DNA of 64,000 nucleotides from VAZQ01 sp963807865 (GTDB taxonomy: Bacteria; Pseudomonadota; Alphaproteobacteria; Rhizobiales; Xanthobacteraceae), in the NCBI GenBank assembly GCA_963807865.1, contig CAWEDK010000023.1, forward strand, positions 124,001 to 188,000. The letters run 5' to 3'. The position numbers and the translations under genes were made by a program. Shown one piece after another: positions 54,151-62,699 of the stretch (position 1 is the stretch's first letter; each line of letters opens with the position of its first letter). The notes beneath the pieces are model-generated. The model ran no database searches. It was not told the origin of the DNA and saw only the letters and a list, made by a program, of their open reading frames with translations.

Positions 54151-55083
54151 CTACGCGCAGGCGAAGCGGATCTGTTCGATGTGGCGGTGGTCGGTGCCGC
54201 AGCAGCCGCCGAGCACGGTGATGTGGCCGAAGCGGTTGCGCAGCGCGCGGTACTGCTGGCCGAGTTCGGCCGGATCGCCGTCGTCGAGATCGGCGGCTTC
54301 GTCGAGCTCGGCGTGGCTGCGCCGCGACGCGTTGGCGCGGATGCCGCGGATGCGCTTGACCCAGTCGCCGCCCGTGAGGATCTCCTCGAAGTGCGTCGGG
54401 TGCGCGCAGTTGATCATGTAGTAGGCCGGCGCGCGGCCGGTCGCGGCGTCGACCTCGGCGATCGCTTCGGCAAGCGGCTGGCCGGTCGGCAGCCGGCCGT
54501 CGGTCTCGACCGTGAACGACATCACCAGCGGCATGCCGGCCGCCATCGCGGCACGCGTGCAGCCGATCGCCTCGTTGGCGCTGGTGATGGTGAAGGCGCT
54601 CACCATGTCGGCCTCGGTATCGGCGAAGGTGTTGACCTGATGCGCGTGCAGCGCCTGCGCCGCGTCGGCGCTCATGGTGCCGGCCGCATAGCCGTCGCCG
54701 AGCGGCCCGAGATTGCCACTGATCACCATCGGCGAGGCCGGCGTCTCGAGCGCGTCGCGCACCTCGACCAGCATGCGGATCGCTTCGCGGTTGAGCGCAT
54801 CGAGCTCCTGCGGCGAATAGCCGAGCTTGGCGCCCCAGTCGGCATTGCTGCGCCAGGTCGCGGCTTCCAGCACGAAGCCCATGCCGGCGTCGACCGCGGT
54901 CTGCGCATGCTGGCGGAAATAGTCGGCGAGGCGCTGTCGTCCGCGCTCGGTCTTGAGCAGCTCGAACGATGCGAACTGGTTGAGCTCGAAGCCGTCGTGG
55001 AAGATCAGCGTGGTCTCGAGCCCGGTGTCGGTCAGGAACACGTGCTCGCCGAGCTGCGGCAGCTTGTTGCGGTACTTGGCCAT
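54151..55083 (-). CDS. Homocysteine S-methyltransferase-family protein
   Basis: 310 residues from ATG 55083. FLTDTGLETTLIF begins the barrel. The zinc ligands are the cysteine in MINCAHPTHF and the pair in GGCCGTDH. It transfers a methyl group from a donor such as S-methylmethionine or a betaine to homocysteine or a related thiol. Longer starts have no ribosome site. No SAM or cobalamin riboswitch was seen upstream. Confidence 0.88.
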   Translation of the reverse strand: MAKYRNKLPQLGEHVFLTDTGLETTLIFHDGFELNQFASFELLKTERGRQRLADYFRQHAQTAVDAGMGFVLEAATWRSNADWGAKLGYSPQELDALNREAIRMLVEVRDALETPASPMVISGNLGPLGDGYAAGTMSADAAQALHAHQVNTFADTEADMVSAFTITSANEAIGCTRAAMAAGMPLVMSFTVETDGRLPTGQPLAEAIAEVDAATGRAPAYYMINCAHPTHFEEILTGGDWVKRIRGIRANASRRSHAELDEAADLDDGDPAELGQQYRALRNRFGHITVLGGCCGTDHRHIEQIRFACA

Positions 55084-55251
55084 GCGCAGGTCTCCGTTGG
55101 CGCTGGTTCTTTCGATTGGCTCCGGCGGGCGACATATACCAAACGCGCGTGACAATCGAGCCGACATGAGGCCGCACGCCGCAAAAGCAAATCCCCGCCG
55201 CGCGGCAGGGATTGTCGTTCAGCGCGGGTCGGCGCGCTGCCCATCGCTGCA

Positions 55252-56229
55252 CTATTCGACCTTCACGCCCGTCAGGTTGATGACGGAGGCCCAACCATCG
55301 GCGTCGCCTTTGATGCGGGCGACGAATTCCCGCGCAGACCCCGGCCTGGTATGGAAGCCGATCCTGCCGAAGCTCGCCTGCGTCTCCGGCGATTTCAAAC
55401 CTTGGTTGATGGCGGCGTTGAGCTTCTCGACGATCGCCGCCGGTGTGCCGCCGGGCGCGACGATGCCCATCCACACCTCGGGCGGAAAACCCGTGAGGCC
55501 GGCTTCATCCAGCGTCGGCAGGTCGGGAAGCTCCGGCAGGCGTTTGTTGCCGGCCACGACCAGCGGACGCGCAGCTCCCGCCTGGATGTGCGGCAGCATG
55601 ACCGACAGGCTTTCGGAGGTCGCCTGAATCTGCCCGGACAGGAAATCAGGGATCGCCGCGGCCGTGCTTCGGTAGGGAACATAGGGCATATCGATGCCGG
55701 TCTTCGCCCGGACGAATTCGCCCAGCATCTGCGGCGGCACGCCGAGTGAAGCGCCGTGATTGAGCTTGCCCGGATTGGCCTTCGCATAGGCGACGAGTTC
55801 GGCAATGGACTTCACCGGCAGCGCGGAGCGGACTGCGAACAGGTTGGTGGTCGAGACGATCAATCCGACCGGCACCAGGTCCCTGAGGCCGGGAAACTCG
55901 ATCTTCTTGTAGAGCACAGGGTTGATCACCAGCGACCCCGTGCTGCCGAGCAGCAGCGTGTAGCCGTCGGGTTCCGACGCCGCCACCGCTTTCAGCGCGA
56001 TGGTGGTGCCGCCGCCCGGCCGGTTGTCGATCACCACGGGCTGCCCAAGCTCGACCGACATCTGCTGGCCGATGATGCGCGCGACAATGTCCACGGTGCC
56101 GCCGGCCAGGAACGGAACGACCAGTTTGATCGGCCGTGACGGATAGGATTGCGCCAGCGCGGCGCCGGCTGTCGTGAAGGTGAGCCCGAGTGCCGGAATT
56201 GCAGCCAGCAGCGACCGCCTGCGGATCAT
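55252..56229 (-). CDS. Bug/TctC-family substrate-binding protein
   Basis: 325 residues with a Tat/Sec-like signal (MIRRRSLLAAIPALGLTFTT). Motifs: IKLVVPFLAGGTVDIVARI, VIDNRPGGGTT, EPDGYTLLLGS and YVPYRSTAAAIPD. It is transcribed toward the methyltransferase gene and lies 166 bases downstream of the end of the LysR gene. Confidence 0.9.
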   Translation of the reverse strand: MIRRRSLLAAIPALGLTFTTAGAALAQSYPSRPIKLVVPFLAGGTVDIVARIIGQQMSVELGQPVVIDNRPGGGTTIALKAVAASEPDGYTLLLGSTGSLVINPVLYKKIEFPGLRDLVPVGLIVSTTNLFAVRSALPVKSIAELVAYAKANPGKLNHGASLGVPPQMLGEFVRAKTGIDMPYVPYRSTAAAIPDFLSGQIQATSESLSVMLPHIQAGAARPLVVAGNKRLPELPDLPTLDEAGLTGFPPEVWMGIVAPGGTPAAIVEKLNAAINQGLKSPETQASFGRIGFHTRPGSAREFVARIKGDADGWASVINLTGVKVE

Positions 56230-56394
56230 GGTCTCCTCCCTGGTTTTCGGAACCGGCTCTCGCGGCCGTTTCGACGATCTTAGCCGAGGTGGCGGCGGAA
56301 GGCAGCCGGAATGGTGTCGCGCCTGGTCGGCCCAACGACCTTAAGCTCTCAAGCACAGCTCGCCACGAGGGTCATTCGAAAACGCTTATACTGA

Positions 56395-57339
56395 TCATAT
56401 CGAGGAGCGCTTCGCCATCTCACGAGCGCAATCGATGAAAATCTGTACAACCGGGCTTAAAGTGCGATTCTTCAGAGTTATCGCAGCGACCGGCCAGCGG
56501 GGCGCGGCGACCTTAACCGGCAAGACTTTGAATGTCATTTGCCTGGAGGAGAATTGCAGCATCGCCTCTGGAAAAAGAGTTAGAAAGCGGCCGCCTTCCA
56601 GGAGTTGGATTTGAAGGTGCACTGAGTGGCTGAACACTGTCGTCCGGGGGATCGCTAATCCACTGGCCAGAAATACCTCCGCTGCGACGGCGCCGATGAG
56701 ACTGTTGGGCGGCGGCAGCATCCAGGGTTCGTCCATCAGGCTTGCCAGGGAGATTTTGCGCCGGTGAGCCCAGCGATTGCGTGTCCCGGCTGCCACCACG
56801 TAGGCGTCGTTGAAAAGTAATTCTATGTTCAGATCGGTGGATGGTTCTTGTAGCGTCCGACAGATCACCACATCGACGCGGCGCTCTTCAAGGTGGCGAT
56901 GCAACATAGCCGCATCATCCAGGGTAACATGAAAAGCAATTCCTGGACGGCGGCGTGAAAGCCGTTCGATAGTGGTGGCGACGATTCCGACGGACATCGG
57001 CTCGGTTGTTCCGATCCGAACCTCTCCGACGGTCGGGTCCATCAAAAAGTCGATGCTTCGAACGGCTTGATGGAGGTTGTCGAAAACGGCCGTTCCACAT
57101 TTGATCAACTCGCGCCCGTATTTGGTTGGCTCGACACCGTTCTGGCTCCGATCGAGTAATCGCACGCCAAACGCATGCTCGAGATCGGCGATCTTGCGCG
57201 ATACAGCCGACTGCGAAGTGCGAAGGCCTTCCGCGGCTTTTCCCATGCTGCCCGCTTGGACAACGGCGAGGAGGACCTGCAGATCGTTGATCTTCAGATG
57301 GCGCCTGATCCGGTCGATCGATGGCATCGGGGAACCCAC
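56395..57339 (-). CDS. LysR-family transcriptional regulator
   Basis: 314 residues. A helix-turn-helix at ~18-62 (VVQAGSMGKAAEGLRTSQSA, VSRKIADLEHAFGV) precedes a PBP2-type effector domain (VGEVRIGTTEPMSVG). It is divergent from the Bug gene at 57453, 113 bases apart, and probably regulates it. ATG 57327 is an alternative start. The codon usage looks slightly less GC-biased than in its neighbours. Confidence 0.9.
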   Translation of the reverse strand: MGSPMPSIDRIRRHLKINDLQVLLAVVQAGSMGKAAEGLRTSQSAVSRKIADLEHAFGVRLLDRSQNGVEPTKYGRELIKCGTAVFDNLHQAVRSIDFLMDPTVGEVRIGTTEPMSVGIVATTIERLSRRRPGIAFHVTLDDAAMLHRHLEERRVDVVICRTLQEPSTDLNIELLFNDAYVVAAGTRNRWAHRRKISLASLMDEPWMLPPPNSLIGAVAAEVFLASGLAIPRTTVFSHSVHLQIQLLEGGRFLTLFPEAMLQFSSRQMTFKVLPVKVAAPRWPVAAITLKNRTLSPVVQIFIDCAREMAKRSSI

Positions 57340-57452
57340 GTCAGACTCGATATGATCTCATGTCATTTTAGCATTATTCAGGCATGCTCGGGTCTTCTAT
57401 TGTGTTGTGCGACCGGCATCTGCCGTAGCTGAGACTTAGGAGGCCACGGGTC

Positions 57453-58427
57453 ATGAACAGACGCGAATTGCTCGTCGGCTGCTCCACGGCGCTCGCTTTT
57501 CAGGTCAGCAGCATCGACGGTATCTTTGCTGACTCCTATCCGGCGCGGCCGGTCAAGTTGATCGTGACAGGCGTTCCGGGTAGCGCGATCGATCTCGTCA
57601 CGCGTGCGCTTGCCGATGGTCTATCGACGGCTCTCAAGCAAAGCTTCATCGTGGAAGATCGTCCCGGAGCGGGAGGCAACCTCGGTGCTGAGGCGGTGGC
57701 ACGTTCTGCGCCCGACGGCCACACGCTGCTCGTCGCGCTCGATACGACACTGACGGTGAATCCCAGCCTTTACAGAAAGATGCCGTTCGACCCGGACGTC
57801 GATTTTCGGCCGATCGCGATTTTGGCGTCGTCAAGCACCATGCTCGTTGTCCACCCGTCCGTTCCGGTGAATAGCGTGGCGGAGTTCGTGGCGTTCGCGA
57901 AAAGAGAGGCGATGTCCTATGCCCATGGCGGGAGCGGCACGCCCGGCCATCTGTCGATGGAATATTTTCGAATGCTGGCCCAATTTCCGGCCGTGCCGGT
58001 TCCTTATCGGGGAAGCGCACAGCTTATCGGCGACCTGATCGGGGGACAGATCAAGCTCGGTTTCGTATCGACAGCCGTTGTGATGGACCATGTCCGCGCT
58101 GGCCGCCTCAAGGGTCTCGCGATCTCGGCCGGTCGGCGCGCACCTTTGATGTCAGACATCCCAACGATGCGAGAATCCGGCTATCCGGATTTCCAGGTCG
58201 AGCTTTATTACGTGATGTTGGCTCCCATGCGCACGCCGGATTCGATCGTCGCGTTGATCGAACGTGAAGTGACGCGAGCACTCGATGCTCCCGAATTTCA
58301 GGGCCGTTTTCGCGAGCAGGATATCGCGATCGAAGCTATCACTGGCGAAGCAGTCAAGAAGCGGTTGATGGTGGACCGGGCGGTCTGGACAAAGGTCGTG
58401 AAGGCAGCCGACATGCGCGTGGATTAA
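57453..58427 (+). CDS. Bug/TctC-family substrate-binding protein
   Basis: 324 residues, ATG 57453 after AGGAGG. The signal ends near IFADSYP. Motifs: VKLIVTGVPGSAIDLVTRAL, IVEDRPGAGG, APDGHTLLVALD, KMPFDPDVDFRPI and VPYRGSAQLIGD. It is divergently paired with a LysR regulator and followed by a strong terminator. GC bias is lower than in the other Bug genes, hinting at transfer of the LysR-Bug pair. Confidence 0.9.
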   Translation: MNRRELLVGCSTALAFQVSSIDGIFADSYPARPVKLIVTGVPGSAIDLVTRALADGLSTALKQSFIVEDRPGAGGNLGAEAVARSAPDGHTLLVALDTTLTVNPSLYRKMPFDPDVDFRPIAILASSSTMLVVHPSVPVNSVAEFVAFAKREAMSYAHGGSGTPGHLSMEYFRMLAQFPAVPVPYRGSAQLIGDLIGGQIKLGFVSTAVVMDHVRAGRLKGLAISAGRRAPLMSDIPTMRESGYPDFQVELYYVMLAPMRTPDSIVALIEREVTRALDAPEFQGRFREQDIAIEAITGEAVKKRLMVDRAVWTKVVKAADMRVD

Positions 58428-58507
58428 TGAGTAGATGGCAGTCCAAGACGTTATGGTCTGAGAAATTCGCAACGCATATTCAGGTCGCGTGGTAGTCGCC
58501 AACAAAC

Positions 58508-58537
58508 AAAAACCCCGCCATCGCTGGCGGGGTTTTT
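58508..58537. terminator. Bidirectional Rho-independent terminator
   Basis: AAAAA-CCCCGCC-ATCGCT-GGCGGGG-TTTTT. A perfect seven-pair GC stem with a run of A before and T after serves the Bug gene (plus) and ctrA (minus), whose ends face each other. Confidence 0.95.
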
Positions 58538-58562
58538 CGTTTCTCGCGCTGGTCGCGGCCGG

Positions 58563-59264
58563 TCATGCCGGAATGCGCGACTCTTCCTCGGTCGGTTCGC
58601 GCAGCACGTAGCCGCGGCCCCACACCGTCTCGATGTAGTTCTTGCCGTCGCTGGCATTCGCAAGCTTCTTGCGCAGCTTGCAGATGAACACGTCGATGAT
58701 TTTCAGTTCCGGCTCGTCCATGCCGCCGTAGAGATGGTTGAGGAACATCTCCTTGGTCAGCGTCGTGCCCTTGCGCAGCGAAAGCAGCTCGAGCATCTGA
58801 TACTCTTTGCCGGTCAGATGCACGCGCGCGCCGTTCACCTCGACGGTCTTGGTGTCGAGATTGACCACGAGATCGCCGGTGTTGATCACCGACTGCGCGT
58901 GGCCCTTCGAGCGCCGCACGATGGCGTGGATGCGCGCGACCAGTTCGTCCTTGTGGAACGGCTTGGTCATGTAGTCGTCGGCGCCGAAGCCGAGACCGCG
59001 CACCTTGTCCTCGATCCCGCCCATGCCGGTGAGGATCAGGATCGGCGTCTTGACCTTCGACACCCGCAGCGAGCGCAGAACCTCAAAGCCCGACATGTCG
59101 GGAAGGTTCAGGTCGAGGAGGATGATGTCGTAGTCGTAGAGTTTGCCGAGATCGACGCCCTCTTCGCCGAGATCGGTGGTGTAGACATTGAAGCTTTCGG
59201 ATTTCAGCATCAGCTCAATGGATTGAGCGGTGGCGCTGTCGTCCTCGATCAGCAAAACGCGCAT
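58563..59264 (-). CDS. ctrA: CtrA cell-cycle response regulator
   Basis: 233 residues. Receiver domain 1-115 with Asp51 in IILLDLNLPDMSG, then an OmpR-type winged helix (LTGKEYQMLELLSLRKGTTL, KIIDVFICKLRKKL, TVWGRGYVLR). MRVLLIEDDSATAQSIELML is the characteristic CtrA N terminus. It is the master regulator of cell cycle, motility and division, phosphorylated through ChpT. The tail ends ESRIPA rather than the Ala-Ala seen in Caulobacter. Six GANTC sites upstream suggest methylation control. Confidence 0.96.
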   Translation of the reverse strand: MRVLLIEDDSATAQSIELMLKSESFNVYTTDLGEEGVDLGKLYDYDIILLDLNLPDMSGFEVLRSLRVSKVKTPILILTGMGGIEDKVRGLGFGADDYMTKPFHKDELVARIHAIVRRSKGHAQSVINTGDLVVNLDTKTVEVNGARVHLTGKEYQMLELLSLRKGTTLTKEMFLNHLYGGMDEPELKIIDVFICKLRKKLANASDGKNYIETVWGRGYVLREPTEEESRIPA

Positions 59265-60066
59265 GCCAGTCCCCTTCCTCGCCGCACCGGCTTAAGGTTC
59301 GGCACGCCGCAGCGGCGGCCCTTCGGAAACGCTCTGGGACAAACTCGAGTCGGACATTAACGACGCGTGGTTAACAAATCCTGATTCCGGCCTGCACACG
59401 TTCTCTGGGCGGACTCCGACGAATCGCCCTAAGATATTGCACGGAACAGGTTTTTTAGCCAAGCGCCAGTTCATGTTCAGCTTTAGGACTCGGAATTAAC
59501 CGATTCACTAAACTCGAGCCGTCCCGTCCAGGCCGGTGATGTGCCGCCTGAACTCCCCAAAACGGTGACGCAATGATTAACGACGCGGGTAAACACGAAG
59601 TTAAGAACTGGTCCCGAAAGATGTTCCAACACCCCGCTGTTGCAAGGAAAACACTATCCGCAGGTCGACGGTCCCGACGCCGAATCCTTTCCGCATGGTC
59701 GGGGAGGGGCCGGTCTGCGCGGCTCGACGGCCGGGGGCGGCCGTCCACCCGGCTTCGACCGGGTTGTTAACGCGATGGGTGAGCCGGCCGACAGGCTTGG
59801 CCTGTGACAGCAGATCGCCGCGCCCGGCAGGCGATCCCGCGGGTAAGGAAGCAGCAACCACGATCGCCCCAAGCCTATACGAGACTTAAGGAAATTCTCG
59901 GGGTTACGGAAACCGAATAATAACACTGTGCCCCCAAACTCTCAGACCGGCGCGGGCCAAGAGGGAGCGAAGGCCGTCGCCGATGTCACCAGTTCGCGGC
60001 CTCGGCGCACGGCAAATGCCATGTGGGAGGCGGCCCCAGTCTGGGGCGACGGGGGAGTAAGAACCG
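59265..60066. promoter_or_regulatory. 802-base divergent control region between ctrA and fliJ
   Basis: No gene is seen. GANTC sites occur at 59347, 59383, 59412, 59421, 59487 and 59502, six in 160 bases, a density expected for a CcrM-methylated promoter. TTAA half-sites lie at 59357, 59371, 59496, 59577 and 59601, but none has the standard TTAA-N7-TTAA spacing. The part near 59900-59935 (GAATAATAACACTG) may hold the fliJ promoter. Confidence 0.65.
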
Positions 60067-60480
60067 ATGAAATCACGTGATACGCTCATTCGCCTGAAGA
60101 AATTTCAGGTCGACGAAAAGCGCCGCCGGGTCGCGCAGATCGAAGGCATGATCGCCGAGTTCGACCGCATGGCCACCGACCTCGAGCGTGAGATCAAGAC
60201 CGAGCAGGATCGCGCCGGCATTCACGATCCGGCGCATTTCGCCTATCCGACCTACGCCAAGGCCGCGATGGCGCGGCGCGAGAATCTCAAGCGTTCGGCG
60301 GACGAGCTCAAGACCCAGCTCGACGACGCCCAGGCGGTGCTCGGCGAAGCGTTCGAGGAATTGAAGAAGGTCGAGCTGCTCGACGAGCGCGACCAGGCGC
60401 GGGAGCGCGCCGAGCTCGACGCCCGCGAACCGGCCGAGCTCGACACCATCGGCCTCCTGCGCAGCCACGCCCGCGCCTAG
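60067..60480 (+). CDS. fliJ: FliJ flagellar export chaperone
   Basis: 137 residues, nearly all coiled coil (TLIRLKKFQVDEKRRRVAQI, ELKTQLDDAQAVLGEAFEEL). It is part of the FliH-FliI-FliJ ATPase complex of the flagellar secretion system. Its position next to ctrA is usual in Hyphomicrobiales, though fliI, often the direct neighbour, is not found here. The last ~20 residues are polar. Confidence 0.85.
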   Translation: MKSRDTLIRLKKFQVDEKRRRVAQIEGMIAEFDRMATDLEREIKTEQDRAGIHDPAHFAYPTYAKAAMARRENLKRSADELKTQLDDAQAVLGEAFEELKKVELLDERDQARERAELDAREPAELDTIGLLRSHARA

Positions 60481-60640
60481 GTAGCGCGCTCGCTGGCCCG
60501 CTCCCAACGGGGGCCCGGCGATCGATCTTCCGGTGCGATCCCGGCCGTCCGTGCGGCCCCGCGTCGCTTGCTAACGCAACCGAAAGGCGCAAAGAGTCCA
60601 CGCCAAAGATCATCCGGGAAACGCGGATCAAGGAGTGGAC

Positions 60641-61612
60641 ATGAACCGGCTGTGCTGGGCGCTCTACCTGGGCCTCATGACTCTTGGCTTTGCCGGCGAT
60701 GCCGTCGGCCAGAGCTATCCGTCGAAAAACGTCCGCATCGTGGTGCCGTTCCCGGCGGGCGGCGGCGTTGACACCATGGCGCGGATCCTCGGCAACAAGC
60801 TGTCCGAGCGGGTCGGACAGCCGGTCCTGATCGAGCACAAGCCCGGCGCCGGCGGCAATATTGGCGCCGACGTGGTCGCCAAGTCCCTGCCGGATGGCTA
60901 CACCCTGCTGCTGACCGTCAACGGCCTCTCGGCCAGCCCGGCGCTCTACCGTACGCTGCCATTCGACCCGGTGAAGGCGTTCGAGGCGGTGACGCAAATT
61001 GCCGCCAGCCAGTTCGTGCTGGTGGGCTCGCCGAAGCTGGAGGCCAAGACGCTCCAGGACGTGATCGCGCTCGCCCGCGCCAAGCCGGGCAAGCTCAACT
61101 ACGGGTCGAGCGGCGTCGGCGCCCCGCTGCACATGCAGGCGGAAATGTTCAAGCACGGCGCCGGGCTCGACATCGCGCACATTCCCTATCGCGGCGACGC
61201 GCCGATGCTGACCGCGCTCTTGGCCGGCGACATCGACATCGGCTTCATGCCGGTGGGCACCGGCGTGCCGCAGGTGCAGAGCGGGCAGGTCAAGGGTTTG
61301 GCAATGACAGGCCTCAAGCGCTCGAAGGCGCTGCCCGATCTGCCGACGTTCTCGGAAGCTGGCGTGAAGGGGCTGGAGGACGGCTCCTGGTACGGCCTGT
61401 TCGCGCCGGCCGGCACCCCGCGCGACATCGTCGTGCGGCTGCAGAAGGAAATGGCCGAGGTGCTGAAGTCGCAGGACGTGATCGATCGGATCAGCGTCAC
61501 CGGCAACGAGCCGGTCGGCAGCACGCCGGACGAGTTCGCCGCGTTCTTCAAGGCCGACGTCGCCAAGTTCGCCAAGGTCGTCGCCGACGCGAAAATTCCG
61601 AAGCTCGACTGA
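60641..61612 (+). CDS. Bug/TctC-family substrate-binding protein
   Basis: 323 residues, ATG 60641 after AAGGAGTGG. The signal ends near AVGQSYP. Motifs: VRIVVPFPAGGGVDTMARIL, LIEHKPGAGG, LPDGYTLLLTVNG, LPFDPVKAFE and AHIPYRGDAP, then LFAPAGTPRDIV. It faces the aldolase gene with a palindromic repeat between them. Confidence 0.92.
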   Translation: MNRLCWALYLGLMTLGFAGDAVGQSYPSKNVRIVVPFPAGGGVDTMARILGNKLSERVGQPVLIEHKPGAGGNIGADVVAKSLPDGYTLLLTVNGLSASPALYRTLPFDPVKAFEAVTQIAASQFVLVGSPKLEAKTLQDVIALARAKPGKLNYGSSGVGAPLHMQAEMFKHGAGLDIAHIPYRGDAPMLTALLAGDIDIGFMPVGTGVPQVQSGQVKGLAMTGLKRSKALPDLPTFSEAGVKGLEDGSWYGLFAPAGTPRDIVVRLQKEMAEVLKSQDVIDRISVTGNEPVGSTPDEFAAFFKADVAKFAKVVADAKIPKLD

Positions 61613-61638
61613 CGCTCTCAGCGCAATCCAGCGAATCC

Positions 61639-61766
61639 TGTGTCCCGGACGCGGTGCAGCACGAAGTGATGCACCGCTGATCCGGGACCGCAATAAACAC
61701 TGCTCTCCTTTGCGATCCCGGGTCTGCAGCGCATCACTGCGTGCTGCGCTGCGCCCGGGAAACGCG
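61639..61766. repeat. CCGGACGCGGTGCAGC double palindrome, copy 2
   Basis: First hairpin GTCCCGGACGCGGTGC...GCACCGCTGATCCGGGAC; second hairpin GATCCCGGGTCTGCAGCGCA...TGCTGCGCTGCGCCCGGGA. It matches the copy at 45941-46094 in order and orientation. It lies between convergent genes. Confidence 0.88.
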
Positions 61767-61813
61767 CTTGAGTGCGTGCCTATACGCCGCCCCGGACCCG
61801 CGAAAGGAGATGC

Positions 61814-62590
61814 TCAACTCGCCACGGCGCCGGCGTTCTTGCGGGTGATCGCGATCTCGTTGCGGGCCGCGCGCGCCATCAGCCCGCTGTCGTTGAACAG
61901 CGTGACGAACCGGAAGCCCATGTCGATCATTCGGGCCGCGTAGGCGCCGGTTGCGTTGTGGATGCCGGCGAACTGCCCGCGCTTGGCGGTGGCCTTGATG
62001 AGCTTCTCGTAGATCGTAAAGATCTCCGGCTCCTCGCGATCGAGGATCGGCTTCATGCCGAGCGAGAACCCGAGGTCGCTCGGGCCCACGTAGATGCCCG
62101 AGATGCCCGGCACGTCGAGGATGGCGTCGAGATTGTCGATGGCCTCCTGGGTCTCGATCATCGGAATCACCAGCACCTCGTCGTTGGCGATCGTCTGGTA
62201 GTTGCCGGCCTCGCCGTAGGCCGATGCGCGGATCGGGCCGTTGCTGCGCTTGCCCTTCGGCGGATAGAGGCACGCGCTCGCCAGCGCCTTCGCCTCGGCG
62301 GGCGTGTTGACCATCGGGCAGATCACGCCCCAGGCGCCGCCGTCGAGCACCTTGCCGATGATGCCGGGTTCGTTCCACGGAATGCGCACCAGCGGCGTGA
62401 TCGGGAATCGGTCCATCGCCTGGAAACACTGCACCATCGACAGGTAGTCCTGCACGCCGTGCTGCATGTCGACGGTCACGCTGTCGAAGCCGCATTGCGC
62501 CATGACCTCGGCCGAGAATCCCGACGGGATCGCCAGCCACGCGTTGACGCAGGCTTTGCCGGACTTCAACCGCGCCTTGAGCTTGTTCAT
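61814..62590 (-). CDS. HpcH/HpaI-family aldolase
   Basis: 258 residues of TIM barrel. Motifs: AWLAIPSGFSAEVMAQCGFD, VDMQHG, RIPWNEPG, VLVIPMIETQEAIDNLDAI (metal-binding Glu) and YVGPSDLGFSLG (Asp nearby). It cleaves 4-hydroxy-2-oxoacids to pyruvate or a related compound plus an aldehyde in aromatic or sugar-acid breakdown. It is downstream of a Bug receptor gene on the same strand (109 bases), so the pair may serve one substrate. Confidence 0.9.
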   Translation of the reverse strand: MNKLKARLKSGKACVNAWLAIPSGFSAEVMAQCGFDSVTVDMQHGVQDYLSMVQCFQAMDRFPITPLVRIPWNEPGIIGKVLDGGAWGVICPMVNTPAEAKALASACLYPPKGKRSNGPIRASAYGEAGNYQTIANDEVLVIPMIETQEAIDNLDAILDVPGISGIYVGPSDLGFSLGMKPILDREEPEIFTIYEKLIKATAKRGQFAGIHNATGAYAARMIDMGFRFVTLFNDSGLMARAARNEIAITRKNAGAVAS

Positions 62591-62699
62591 CGACGTCTCT
62601 CTCCCTCACGAAAGCGCGCACCCTAATGGACGCCGCCGCAAACGCCAATGCCGCGACCGTCCTCGCTCCGTTCGCCGGTTCGAGCCGCGATTGCGAACC

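Noticed and set aside
55084..55251. A SAM or cobalamin riboswitch upstream of the homocysteine methyltransferase gene
   Set aside because: No conserved core or clear multi-stem fold could be recognised by eye.
59357..59374. A canonical CtrA box upstream of ctrA
   Set aside because: TTAA-N10-TTAA has the wrong spacing; only half-sites are present, so autoregulation is not claimed.
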